14,893 bases of DNA from Leptolyngbyaceae cyanobacterium SM1_3_5 (GTDB taxonomy: Bacteria; Cyanobacteriota; Cyanobacteriia; Elainellales; Elainellaceae). Within the stretch, counting starts at the first letter, position 1, and every line of letters starts with the position of its first letter. The position numbers and the translations under genes are program-made. The notes beneath the pieces were generated by a model, which worked only from the letters and a program-made list of their open reading frames with translations, searched no databases and had not been told where the DNA came from. The DNA lies in the NCBI GenBank assembly GCA_012031475.1, contig JAAUTJ010000046.1, positions 1-14,893 of the forward strand, in the 5' to 3' direction. Shown piece by piece: positions 1 to 6,993 of this stretch.

Positions 1-370
1 AAGATCCGATCGCGCCTGCTGCTCTCATTCCTCTGCTGAACCTGCCGCCTCAGCATCCCGACTGGCTGCGCTGGCAGCAACATTATTTGGATGCGCCGGA
101 CGAGTATTCGATCGATGGCAACTGCCCCGCCACGCCATTTTGCCTGCCTCGACTGCGCCAATCATTGAAGGTGAATTTGAGGTGCAGGGTGAGCAAGACT
201 ACCGCTTGACTTTGGCAGATGGAACCGTTTTGCAAGTCGTGACGCTGGAAGCAGAAATCGATCGCCAGCTTCAAACTTTGCCAGCGGGACAAAGGCGGCT
301 GCAAGGGCGAGTGAATCGATCGGGAAATTGGCTGCTGGTTGAGCAACTGGCTGATAGAAATGAACCTTAA
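1..370 (+). CDS. Unrecognised protein, 3' end only (frameshifted)
   Basis: The gene enters from outside the window and ends at a TAA at 368-370. The natural reading begins in the frame starting at base 3 (DPIAPAALIPLLNLPPQHPD...) and continues after about position 137 in the frame starting at base 2, which reads ...LPASTAPIIEGEFEVQGEQ and ends ...LLVEQLADRNEP. One missing T in the TTTT run at 137-140 joins the two into a continuous ~122-residue C-terminal part. The joined protein has a Trp/Gln-rich helical stretch (WLRWQQHYLD) followed by an alternating, beta-rich segment of about 70 residues with 'GEFEV', 'YRLTLADGTVLQV' and 'LQGRVNRSGNWLLVEQL', which resembles a small barrel. I do not recognise the family. 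A TTG-initiated 76-residue ORF at 140 exists in the second frame, but it is probably only the tail of the larger gene. Confidence 0.6.
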   Translation, partial: RSDRACCSHSSAEPAASASRLAALAATLFGCAGRVFDRWQLPRHAILPASTAPIIEGEFEVQGEQDYRLTLADGTVLQVVTLEAEIDRQLQTLPAGQRRLQGRVNRSGNWLLVEQLADRNEP

Positions 371-434
371 TTTTGAAGGGCAAGGTAACACCATGCCCCT
401 GCGGATTCGATCGCACTTGACTAATTGAAATGCC

Positions 435-799
435 TCAAACTGCGCTGGCAACTGGAGCAGGTTCATAGAGATATTCAAACCAGTTGCCTTCCGAGTCGCG
501 ACCATAGAAAGAAGCCGTGCCGTCGCGATGTTCATGCAGTTCGGTGATGTGAACGCCTTCGGCCTTGAGTTTTTCAAAAGCACGATCGACTTCGACGCGA
601 TCGTCAAACACAAATCCGAAATGTGGCCCCGCCTGCTTGTAGCTCGGACTAAGCAGCGCGAGTCCATCTTCTCCGGCTTTGAGATACGCCCAATCCGCGT
701 CTTTCCAAACCAGCTTCATGCCAGATTTTGGTAGAACTCCGCAGCGCGATCGATATCTTGCACACACACCGCAACGTGACCAATTCGTTTCAAGTTCAT
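435..799 (-). CDS. VOC-superfamily (glyoxalase/bleomycin-resistance fold) protein, frameshifted
   Basis: Single-domain VOC protein of about 121 residues, built from paired beta-alpha-beta-beta-beta modules. Reading from ATG at 799 gives MNLKRIGHVAVCVQDIDRAA, the classical VOC first strand and helix. The frame breaks at 720-722, where CC stands for an expected CCC. After that the other frame continues as NLGMKLVWKDADWAYL and ends ...FYGRDSEGNWFEYLYEP. Candidate metal or substrate ligands are His8, His60 (GPHFGF) and Glu109 (WFEY) in the restored protein. The usual second ligand is not evident, so the catalytic class cannot be assigned. The start is chosen by the VOC N-terminus; an in-frame ATG at 767 gives an implausible N-terminus. 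No clear Shine-Dalgarno is seen. It is divergent from the OB-fold/flotillin genes with about 120 bp between starts. Family assignment is firm, substrate unknown. Confidence 0.85.
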
Positions 800-920
800 T
801 TTGTCGAAACCGCCTGTAATCCTTACAAATTGCTACAGATCCATTCTATTACGGCGTTTCGAGGCACTAAGAATCTAGGTTGAAGCTTGATTTCCTCCCC
901 CACAATCCTTCTGCCGACCG

Positions 921-1577
921 ATGATTTTCAACTTCGCCAATTTACCCTACTGGATTTTGCTGGGCAGCGGCATTCTGCTGTACCTGTTTGTGATTTTTTC
1001 GGGCGGCGGCGGTGACGATGCCCGATCTCGACGTGGATGCTGATGTCGATGCGGACGTGGATGCGGACGGCGGCGATTTTCGATCGCGTCTGCCCTCGGC
1101 TGGCTCGGCATCGGCAAAGCCCCGCTTGTCCTTTTGCTCGCCACCGACCTCAGCCTGTGGGGACTGTTCGGCTGGATGCTCAACGTCACGGTCGGGACGC
1201 CGACGAACTGGCTGGCGGGCGTGGTCATGGGCGTTTCGGGCGCGGGCGCGATCGCCGCTGGTGGCCTGCTTGCTCAGCCGATCGGTCAGGTTTTTGCCTC
1301 GTTTGGCGAAGATGCCAGCAGCGACCGACTCGTTGGCTGCATCGGCACGGTCAGCACGATTCGCATTCCGCTTGCCACCGAGGGCAAAGTCGGACAGGTG
1401 GACGTGCTTGATCCGGCGCGAAATCTCGTCACGGTCAACGCGGTTTTACCCGACTGGGCGATCGCCATGCCGGAGCGCGGCGACAAGGTGATCGTGATCG
1501 ATCGTGATGCCCAAAGCTACATCGTCATCACCCGCGACAGTCCCGATCAAGAGCGCTGGCTATCTCGCACTTCGTAA
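921..1577 (+). CDS. YqiJ-like inner-membrane OB-fold protein, partner of flotillin (frameshifted)
   Basis: Membrane protein with a C-terminal OB fold, related to E. coli YqiJ, which sits directly upstream of the flotillin YqiK as here. N-terminal segment MIFNFANLPYWILLGSG... is a transmembrane helix. Then comes an Asp-rich linker (DLDVDADVDADVDADGGDF), then IASALGWLGIGKAPLVLLLA, which matches the 'ALxxLxIGxxPxxVxL' region of YqiJ. Two further hydrophobic helices and an OB domain (about the last 85 residues, with 'GTVSTIRIPLATEGKVGQV' and 'ERGDKVIVID') follow. The frame changes twice. Near 1000-1020 two bases are missing or one is extra. At 1077-1080 a TTTT run is one T short. Restored length is about 219 residues, close to E. 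coli YqiJ (about 209). The flotillin start lies 28 bp downstream, so the two are probably co-transcribed. Known role of the family: membrane organisation with flotillin; the exact job here is inferred. Confidence 0.75.
1018..1075 (+). repeat. In-gene Asp-rich repeat (D-V-D-A units)
   Basis: Short degenerate tandem repeat with a period of about 12 bp (variants of GTGGATGCGGAC) encoding repeated Asp-Val-Asp-Ala units in the YqiJ-like gene. It lies between the first transmembrane segment and the conserved core, so it forms an acidic, low-complexity linker. Frameshifts flank it on both sides, so the true copy number may differ. Confidence 0.7.
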
Positions 1578-1605
1578 TTACACCCTTCTTTGGCAGGTCA
1601 TTCCT

Positions 1606-3547
1606 ATGCTGTTTTGGCTTACCTTCATTCAATCGTTGCCGATCGCTTCGCGCTCCCGGAACGGTATCGCGTCCACTACCGAACTCGCGCAAACTGAACT
1701 CGCGCAGACACAATCGAGCCTGCAAGCACCCGATCGATTCCCGGTGACGACGCAAGCAGGCGCGATTAGCAGTTTGGCCGTGTTTCCCGTCCTGATTGGA
1801 ACATTGGTTTTGCTGCTGCTAATGAGCGTTTGGGCATATACCCGCGTTTACGTGATCACGCCGACGAACGAAGCATTTGTGCGGACGGGCGGCGTGTTTA
1901 CCAAGCGCAAAACCGTAATTTTGAACGGCGGCTGCGTGGTTCTGCCCGGATTTCATGAACTGACGCGAGTGCCCCTGCGGGAAATTTCGATCGACGTGGA
2001 GCGAACCGGAAAGCTCGCCGTTCGGACTCAAGATTACCTCCGCGCCGATATGCGGGTCACGTTCTACGTTTGCATCAGCGCCTCAGAAGAAGATGTGTTG
2101 ACGGCAGCGGCGCGGCTTTCGCAGAACGGCAAAATTACGCCCGATGACATCAAAAACGCTTTGGAAAAACGTGCCGACGATGCGATTCGAGCGGCAGCAA
2201 AAACGAAAAGTCTGGCCGAAATTGACTCGGACAAATTAGGTTTTGCTCAGGAAGTTTTGAATCTGGTGCAGCAGGATTTGGGCAAAGTTGGACTGACTTT
2301 GAACAACATTGCGATCTCGGAAATTCAAGAAAGCGACACCTACGACACCAACAACTTTTTCGATGCTCAAGGTGTGCGATTGCGAACGGAAACGATTCAG
2401 CGATCGATTCAGCAAAGCGCGAAGTTGAACTCAGTACGCAAGTCACGATCGAGCAAAAAGAACTTGATGCCCAAAAGCGATCGCTGCAAATTGAACAGGA
2501 AAAACAAACCGCAAGGCTACAGCAAAACTTTGAGGTGGAGGCACTGAAAGCGCAGCGCGATCGCGAAATTCAAGAAGCCAAAGAACGCGAAAATGCTTCC
2601 ACCCAGCGCACGAAAATTTTGCAGCAAAAATCGGTTGAGAAGAAGAAATTCGCCGTCAGTTGGGGTTGAAGCAAAGCCAAATTAACGCCGAAATTGAACT
2701 AGAGGAGCGCAACAAATTTTTGAAAGTGGCGAAAGCTTTGCAGCAGCAAGAAGCCGAAGTTGCCGAAATTGCTCGCCAGCGCACGATCGACTCCAACAAT
2801 TTTGAGGCGCAAGTTCAGGTGGCGGAATCGGAACGGCTGGCAAAACTGGCCCAGGAAGATGTCGCGATCGCGATCGCCAACAAGCGCCGCGAAGGATTTC
2901 AGGCCGAAGCCCAACGCGCCAAAGCCGAAGCATCCGTGAAAACGGCGACTGAAGTGGAAGTGGCCGAACGCAATCGCCAACTCGCCACGATCGCCGCCCA
3001 GCGCGAAGCCGAACAGCGTCGGATTGCCGACCAAAACGTTGTTGAAATCGATGTGTTCCGCCGTCGTCGTCAGGCTGAGATCGCCCGCCAAGCCGCAGAA
3101 CTGGAAGCCGAAGCAATTCGGACGCTGGCGGATGCCAACCGCGATCGATCGCTGGCAGAAGCAGAAGGCATTCAGGCGCAGCTTGCCGCCCGCAACGTGA
3201 TCAGTACGCCGAATCTGACCGCAGACGTGATCGCGAAAATCTGGCCGGAACTGGCCGATCGCCTCCCCGAAATCATGCAGGCACTCGCGCCGCAACCGGG
3301 CGTTTTGGGCGATGCTCGCATCTATGCCTTTCAGGGTGCAAACGGCAACGGAAATGGTGTTTCAGATGTGAATAAACTGCTGCTTTCAACGAGTGGTTTG
3401 TCGTTGATTAATACGCTGTTGGAAGATGGCAAATTGGGCAGCGCGATCGCTCAGGTGAAACAGCTTTTGCAGCCGCCGCCTGCTGGTTCGATCGTCGTTA
3501 CGCCGGAAACCGTTGTGCCCGAAACCACACCGCCTGCTGAAGACTAA
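1606..3547 (+). CDS. Flotillin / SPFH-domain protein, YqiK type (two frameshifts)
   Basis: Flotillin-like membrane scaffold of about 647 residues once two one-base losses are restored. Start ATG at 1606 gives MLFWLTFIQSLPIA. One transmembrane helix lies at about residues 53-76 (LAVFPVLIGTLVLLLLMSVW). The SPFH domain follows at about 78-270 (VYVITPTNEAFVRTGG, VILNGGCVVLPGFHE, REISIDVERTGKLAVRT, AARLSQNGKI). Then comes a long Ala/Glu/Gln/Arg coiled coil to about 530 with typical AEAEA-type flotillin repeats. The C-terminal part contains 'VIAKIWPELADRLPEIMQAL' and a Pro-rich tail. Breaks: the A run at 2414-2416 is one short (restores QQKREVELSTQVTIEQKEL), and a G is missing near 2639 (restores VEEEEIRRQLGLKQ). 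Residues 14-23 come from a dispersed repeat and residues 26-35 from a 15-bp tandem duplication. It is a partner of the upstream YqiJ-like gene. A hairpin terminator follows the stop. Confidence 0.9.
1641..1672 (+). repeat. Dispersed ~33-bp repeat, copy 1, inside the flotillin gene
   Basis: Begins GATCGCTTCGCGC and ends AACGGTATCGCGT. It aligns with 14137-14169 at 29 of 33 positions: three substitutions and one missing G in the CCCGG(G)AA core. The three substitutions fall in a 9-bp block that is the exact reverse complement of the matching block in copy 2 (CGCTTCGCG versus CGCGAAGCG). It is translated in the flotillin as part of the poorly conserved N-terminal linker (...ASRSRNGIAS), which could tolerate an in-frame insertion. 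Confidence 0.65.
1681..1710 (+). repeat. Two 15-bp tandem copies in the flotillin linker
   Basis: GAACTCGCGCAAACT is followed directly by GAACTCGCGCAGACA, 13 of 15 bases identical, encoding ELAQT twice. It lies 8 bp after the dispersed repeat and within the same N-terminal linker, so it keeps the reading frame. Confidence 0.7.
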
Positions 3548-3559
3548 TCCTGTCAACAA

Positions 3560-3582
3560 GGGGCATCTGTTGCGGATGCCCC
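3560..3582 (+). terminator. Hairpin terminator after the flotillin gene
   Basis: A perfect 8-bp stem GGGGCATC / GATGCCCC with a 7-base loop starts 12 bp after the flotillin stop. It lacks a T tract (AATTCGCTTA follows), so it may be only a partial terminator or a 3'-end-protecting hairpin. The next gene starts 21 bp later. Confidence 0.6.
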
Positions 3583-3603
3583 AATTCGCTTAAGGGTGTT
3601 TTT

Positions 3604-3870
3604 ATGAACACGAACGATCGCATCTTTAACTGCAATTTCAGCTACAAATGTCCGAAACTTTGGGATGCCTTGGAAGCAACTGACCAACCAGATCAGCGCT
3701 TTTGTCACAGTTGCGATCGCCTTGTTCATTTCATTCGCACCCAGGCCGATCTAGAACAAGCTTATGCGAACAATCGTTGTATCGCGCTCACTACGCTTTC
3801 GCCAAAGCAAGATCGCGTTTTTCTCATGGGAAGAGTGGTACGGCCTCAGCCTTCAGTGGAAGGTGAATAA
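3604..3870 (+). CDS. Small Cys-pair protein, possible zinc-binding
   Basis: Intact 88-residue ORF with ATG preceded by AAGGG about 7 bases upstream. It has four cysteines in two groups: Cys10 and Cys16 around 'NCNFSYKCPKLWDAL', and Cys34/Cys37 in 'RFCHSCDRLVHFI'. Another, Cys59, lies in 'NNRCIALTTL'. The pattern CPKxWDxL...TD...RFCxxCxxxV is one I associate with widespread small uncharacterised bacterial proteins; the paired cysteines suggest zinc or a structural disulfide. No signal peptide or transmembrane segment is seen, so it is probably cytoplasmic. It follows the flotillin gene in the same direction after a hairpin, so co-transcription is possible but not shown. Function is unknown. 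Confidence 0.8.
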   Translation: MNTNDRIFNCNFSYKCPKLWDALEATDQPDQRFCHSCDRLVHFIRTQADLEQAYANNRCIALTTLSPKQDRVFLMGRVVRPQPSVEGE

Positions 3871-3904
3871 GTTGCGATATTGCGGCAATGTTGCTGTCAC
3901 AAAG

Positions 3905-3934
3905 TTGTCATAGTTTCACTTCACAATAGAAGTG
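3905..3934 (+). promoter_or_regulatory. Candidate promoter with an inverted repeat
   Basis: TTGTCA at 3905-3910 (5 of 6 to the -35 consensus) is followed after 16 bp by TAGAAG at 3927-3932 (4 of 6 to -10). A perfect 6-bp inverted repeat, CACTTC-acaata-GAAGTG (3917-3934), overlaps the spacer and -10 and could be an operator. It lies 22 bp upstream of the next start codon. Motif matches only. Confidence 0.35.
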
Positions 3935-3955
3935 TAGAACCTGGTGCAATCATTC

Positions 3956-4388
3956 ATGCTTTACCCTGCTTCGCTGTCTCGAATGGCTCAAGCTTCGCTG
4001 TGGATGGGGGCGATCGCAGGCAGTCTGCTCACCCTTGCTTTGCATCCCGTCTCGGCCACGCCCGAAACACATTCCTCCATTCAAACTCAGCCTGCGGAAG
4101 TGAATCGCGAGGCAGTTTGGCGATCGCGCTGGGCGGCAGTGCGGCGATCGGTCTTGGCCTCAGTGCTGTCGTTAATCGCAAATCTTCGACACAGCCCGAT
4201 CGATTTGAATCGGTCAGCTTCGATCGCGTCAGTCGGCCTTTACAGAAGAAACTGGTTCGCGCTCTGCATGGCGATCGCCCGCCGCACTGCGTCTGTTTAC
4301 GCAGGCATCGTTCAAAACTCCCGGCAAATCGTCGGACTGGTATGCCGAAAAAGTGATTTACGATCTGGAGCGCGATCGCGGCAAATAG
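3956..4388 (+). CDS. Small membrane-anchored protein of unknown function (two frameshifts)
   Basis: The restored product is about 144 residues. The N-terminus looks like a signal peptide (LSRMAQASLWMGAIAGSLLT...VSA). A second hydrophobic segment (VLAIALGGSAAIGLGLSAVV) suggests a membrane hairpin or anchor. The soluble C-terminus contains 'RPLQKKLVRALHGDRPAALR' and ends 'SSDWYAEKVIYDLERDRGK'. That tail resembles the ending of several small cyanobacterial hypothetical proteins. The frame changes at the TTT run 4116-4118 and at the CCC run 4278-4280; adding one T and one C gives this continuous reading. No single unbroken ORF covers it. Start ATG at 3956 is chosen because the signal-like segment begins there; a TTG 12 bases upstream is less likely. 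It ends exactly where the convergent hydrolase gene ends. No function assigned. Confidence 0.65.
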
Positions 4389-5273
4389 CTAGAGGTGAGC
4401 CGCAATCCAGTCTTTCAAAATCGGGTTGACCTGTTCGGGGAGTTCGTCTTGCGGACAGTGCCCCGCGCCTGGAATTTCGATGAAGTCTTCAACGCAGGGG
4501 AATTTGGCGAAATTGCGACCAAGCGCGATCGGCTCCCAAGGATCTTCGGTTCCCCACAGCAGCAAAGCCGGACAGGGCAACACTTCCAGCAAATCTTCGG
4601 GCAGTGGCCCCTGCGAATAGCGCGTAAAGGCGAGAAATACGTCAGCGGCTCCGGGATCTTCGGCAGCGGCCATCAGCAGATCTAAGAGTTCGTCCGTCAC
4701 GGCTTCGGGATGTGCGTAAGCCTTCATCAAAATTTGGCGAACCGTGTTGCGCTTGGCGATTTGGCGAAAGAAGGTGTGACCGATCGCCCGCACGGACAAA
4801 ACCCGCTGCAACAAGGGCGCACCGATCCGCTTAAACCAAGGCTGGGTGGCGCGATGGCGATCGTGCAAAAGCCTGAGCGAACAGTTAATCATCGCCACCG
4901 CCCGCACCAAATCGGGGTGATCGACAGCCGTTTGCATCGCGACAATGCAGCCGACCGAATTGCCGACTAGAAAGGCTTGATCTTGAACAACTTCGCGGCA
5001 AAAATCCGCGACCTGTGCGCCCCAAGTGTCGAAGGTGTAGGCGATTTCGCGATCGGGTTCGGGTTTGGCAGACGCCCCAAAACCGATGAGATCGATCGCA
5101 AACACGCGATAGTGTTCGGCCAAAACCGGAATGTTTTTGCGCCAGTGTCCCCAAGATGCGCCGAAGCCGTGAATCAACACGATCGCCGCGCCCGTTTCGC
5201 CTGCGGACTGGTAAGCGATCGGATAGCCCCGCCAGTTCCAGGTTTTTGCCGTTGCTTGTTCTTGAGAAATCAT
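4389..5273 (-). CDS. Alpha/beta-fold hydrolase
   Basis: Intact hydrolase of 294 residues from ATG 5273, or 298 from ATG 5285 (numbering below is from 5285). Oxyanion-hole motif HGFG at 39-42, nucleophile elbow GNSVG with Ser110, acid Asp248 in WGTEDPWEP, and catalytic His276 in GAGHCPQDE, so the triad is complete. A lid region lies at about 137-225. It resembles the epoxide-hydrolase/haloperoxidase-like proteins common in cyanobacteria, which are also related to plant plastid hydrolases such as dephytylases. The substrate cannot be told from sequence. I prefer the 5273 start because GAGA lies about 7 bases upstream of it, while nothing similar precedes 5285. No signal peptide, so cytoplasmic. 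Its stop codon abuts the stop of the convergent gene with no gap (TAGCTA). Confidence 0.93.
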   Translation of the reverse strand: MISQEQATAKTWNWRGYPIAYQSAGETGAAIVLIHGFGASWGHWRKNIPVLAEHYRVFAIDLIGFGASAKPEPDREIAYTFDTWGAQVADFCREVVQDQAFLVGNSVGCIVAMQTAVDHPDLVRAVAMINCSLRLLHDRHRATQPWFKRIGAPLLQRVLSVRAIGHTFFRQIAKRNTVRQILMKAYAHPEAVTDELLDLLMAAAEDPGAADVFLAFTRYSQGPLPEDLLEVLPCPALLLWGTEDPWEPIALGRNFAKFPCVEDFIEIPGAGHCPQDELPEQVNPILKDWIAAHL

Positions 5274-5421
5274 CAGCGATCTCATTACAAATCTTCATCA
5301 ATATCTTCGTCAATTGTAGAACGGTTGCGAGTTTCGCGCTTCGCCTTGCGTCGATCGATTGACCAGAGGACAACCCAATCGGGCAAATGAAACGATAAAT
5401 CCGCTCCTGCTTCAGGATTCG

Positions 5422-5449
5422 TCATATTTCGGTCATCTTCCTTTCATAT
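5422..5449 (+). promoter_or_regulatory. Three direct repeats of TCAT(A/C)T spaced by one helical turn
   Basis: TCATAT at 5422, TCATCT at 5433 and TCATAT at 5444 repeat with an exact 11-bp period, placing all three on one face of the helix. This is the geometry used by OmpR/PhoB-type response regulators. It sits 42-69 bp upstream of the OB-fold/RTX start codon. An OmpR-family regulator is encoded 1.5 kb downstream, but a link is only inferred. Confidence 0.45.
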
Positions 5450-5490
5450 CGTGGCTCTCGTTACTCGAAAGCAGAAATGGAGACCTTAAA

Positions 5491-6485
5491 ATGGTGGCGA
5501 GCATTGGCAACTTGCAGATTCGAGATGATGTGCGCGTGACGATCGCGGGAACGATCGCGGGCATCCGAGAGGATGAATTTTGCTGCAAGATCAACACGGG
5601 GCAGGTTTGGGTCGATCCGGGTCGCAGCGGCAGCGGTTGGCAAGTTGGCGAGCGGGTCACGGTGACAGGCGAGTTTGACGATGCGGAAGACTTCGACGCG
5701 ACGCAAATTATTCGATCGAGCGTTGTCCAGCCGACTCCCAATCCCAGACCAGGCAACAACAGACCGGGCAATCGTCCGATCGCTGGGTCGCCGCCGCTGA
5801 CGAACATTCGGGATTTGCAAGTTCGCGATGATGTGCTGGTGACGATTCGCGGCAGAGTGACCCGAATTCGAGAAGACGAATTTTTGCTGCGCGATGCGAC
5901 GGGGCAAGTTTGGGTGGATGCCTTTGACGGACCAGCAAACTTTCGCAGGCTGAGAGTGGGCGATCGCGTCCGGGTCGTGGGCGACTTTGACGATGCCGAT
6001 TTTGATGCCCGCCGCATTACCCGAATCGGTCGTTCACCGCGTCCCAACCGATCGATCGAAGGCGACTCCCGCAATTCTGCGGCGGCGGGTAGTCCAGCGG
6101 ATCAGGTCATTCGCGGCACAGACGACATCGACAGCCTGAACGGGCGATCGGGCGATGATGTGCTGGTCGGCGGTCAGGGACGCGATCGCCTGACGGGAGG
6201 CGCAGGGCGCGATCGCTTCCGCTATGAATCGCTGCGAGATGCGGGAGACGTGATGACTGATTTTTCGCCTGCAAACGATGCGATCGACCTGAGCGCCATT
6301 TTCGATCGCCTCGCTATGGCCGCGCCGATCGCTTTGAGAACTACGTGGAACTACAACAAACTCAGCAGGGCACAATCGTTCGCGTTGATCCCGATGGCGA
6401 TTTTGGCAGTGCCGGATTTCGATCGATCGCCACGCTTACTGGAGTCAATGCCAACGCGCTCACAGGCGACAACTTCATCGTTTAA
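5491..6485 (+). CDS. Two YgiW/YdeI-type OB-fold domains fused to RTX calcium-binding repeats (frameshifted)
   Basis: ATG at 5491 has a good Shine-Dalgarno, GGAGA, 7-8 bases upstream. Residues about 6-75 and 104-175 are two copies of a BOF-type OB fold: 'LQIRDDVRVTIAGTIAGIRE' and 'LQVRDDVLVTIRGRVTRIRE', each with a TGQVWVD strand and a closing VGDRV/GERV...FDDA...FDA. They are joined by a Pro/Gly/Asn linker. Residues about 205-245 hold RTX-like nonapeptides (IRGTDDIDS, LNGRSGDDV, LVGGQGRDR, LTGGAGRDR), then 'DVMTDFSPANDAIDLSAIF', typical of type I-secreted proteins. Near 6313 one G is missing. Restored, the tail reads GYGRADRFENYVELQQTQQG... and ends LTGVNANALTGDNFIV, a serralysin-like C-terminal pattern. 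Total about 331 residues. No N-terminal signal, consistent with C-terminal type I secretion; no transporter is in the window. Confidence 0.85.
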
Positions 6486-6573
6486 GCCGACATTGGGCTG
6501 TCATTTTCTGGGTCATGGTCGGTTTGCAGATTTTGTTTAGCTCCAATTCATTCAGTTCAAAAAGGAGTCGTTC

Positions 6574-6867
6574 ATGAGCCGCTTTACTCCATTTGCTGCA
6601 CTCGCGACCGGAATTGCTGTTGCGATCGCGCTGCCAACCGCGATCTACGCGCAGTCCACGCATACGGGCACGGTTGAGCGCGTTTGGGAAGATGGATTTC
6701 GCTTGAACACAGGCGATCGCACCTTGACCGTTGATTCCTGGGATGTTTACGGCGACAACACACCGCGCCATGTGTCGGTAGGCGATCGCGTCACCATCAC
6801 CGGAGAATTTGAAGATGGCGAATTCGACGCCTTTTCGATCGTCGATGCACCCCGCTCTAGCCAATAA
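6574..6867 (+). CDS. Exported small OB-fold (BOF-like) protein
   Basis: Intact 97-residue protein with a strong AGGAG Shine-Dalgarno 7 bases before ATG. Sec signal peptide: MSRF then a hydrophobic core (ALATGIAVAIALPTA), cleavage expected after IYA or AQS, about residues 25-28. The mature part is one short OB-like barrel: 'HTGTVERVWEDGFRLNTGDR', 'LTVDSWDVYG', 'VSVGDRVTITGEFEDGEFDA'. The GDRVTITGEF(E/D)D...FDA ending matches the two OB repeats of the preceding gene, so the genes are probably related by duplication. YgiW/YdeI-family proteins are small periplasmic stress-related proteins; a similar role here is inferred. It follows the RTX gene by 88 bp and is followed by an intrinsic terminator. 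Confidence 0.85.
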   Translation: MSRFTPFAALATGIAVAIALPTAIYAQSTHTGTVERVWEDGFRLNTGDRTLTVDSWDVYGDNTPRHVSVGDRVTITGEFEDGEFDAFSIVDAPRSSQ

Positions 6868-6901
6868 GTAGCAGGTTGACGCTCAGTTTGTCCGCCTTTT
6901 G

Positions 6902-6944
6902 GGTTTCCTTTGCGATCGGATCAATCGTAAAGGAAGCCTTTTTT
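6902..6944 (+). terminator. Strong intrinsic terminator
   Basis: GGTTTCCTTT (6902-6911) pairs with AAAGGAAGCC (6929-6938), 10 bp with one G-U pair, and an inner CGAT/ATCG pairing is possible in the loop. Six T residues follow at 6939-6944. This is the best classical terminator in the window. It separates the OB-fold genes from the two-component genes. Confidence 0.85.
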
Positions 6945-6993
6945 CAAGACGGGCTGACCGCTAAAATTGCAATTGTGGTTCGGCAATTGCCCG

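Noticed and set aside
371..434. Possible gene or signal between the 5' gene and the VOC gene
   Set aside because: Only 64 bp, with no hairpin and no reading frame of interest.
83..667. Long minus-strand ORF of 194 residues
   Set aside because: It overlaps the VOC gene and the 5' gene in other frames, and its composition (Ser/Gln/Leu/Arg-rich, no domain) is that of a shadow frame.
1012..1491. Plus-strand ORFs of 159 and 124 residues over the YqiJ-like gene
   Set aside because: After the Asp repeat they become Arg/Ser/Ala-rich shadow text; the YqiJ-like reading needs the other frame.
2682..3295. Minus-strand ORFs of 144 and 198 residues
   Set aside because: They lie wholly under the flotillin coiled coil and look like the reverse of its Ala/Glu/Arg-rich codons.
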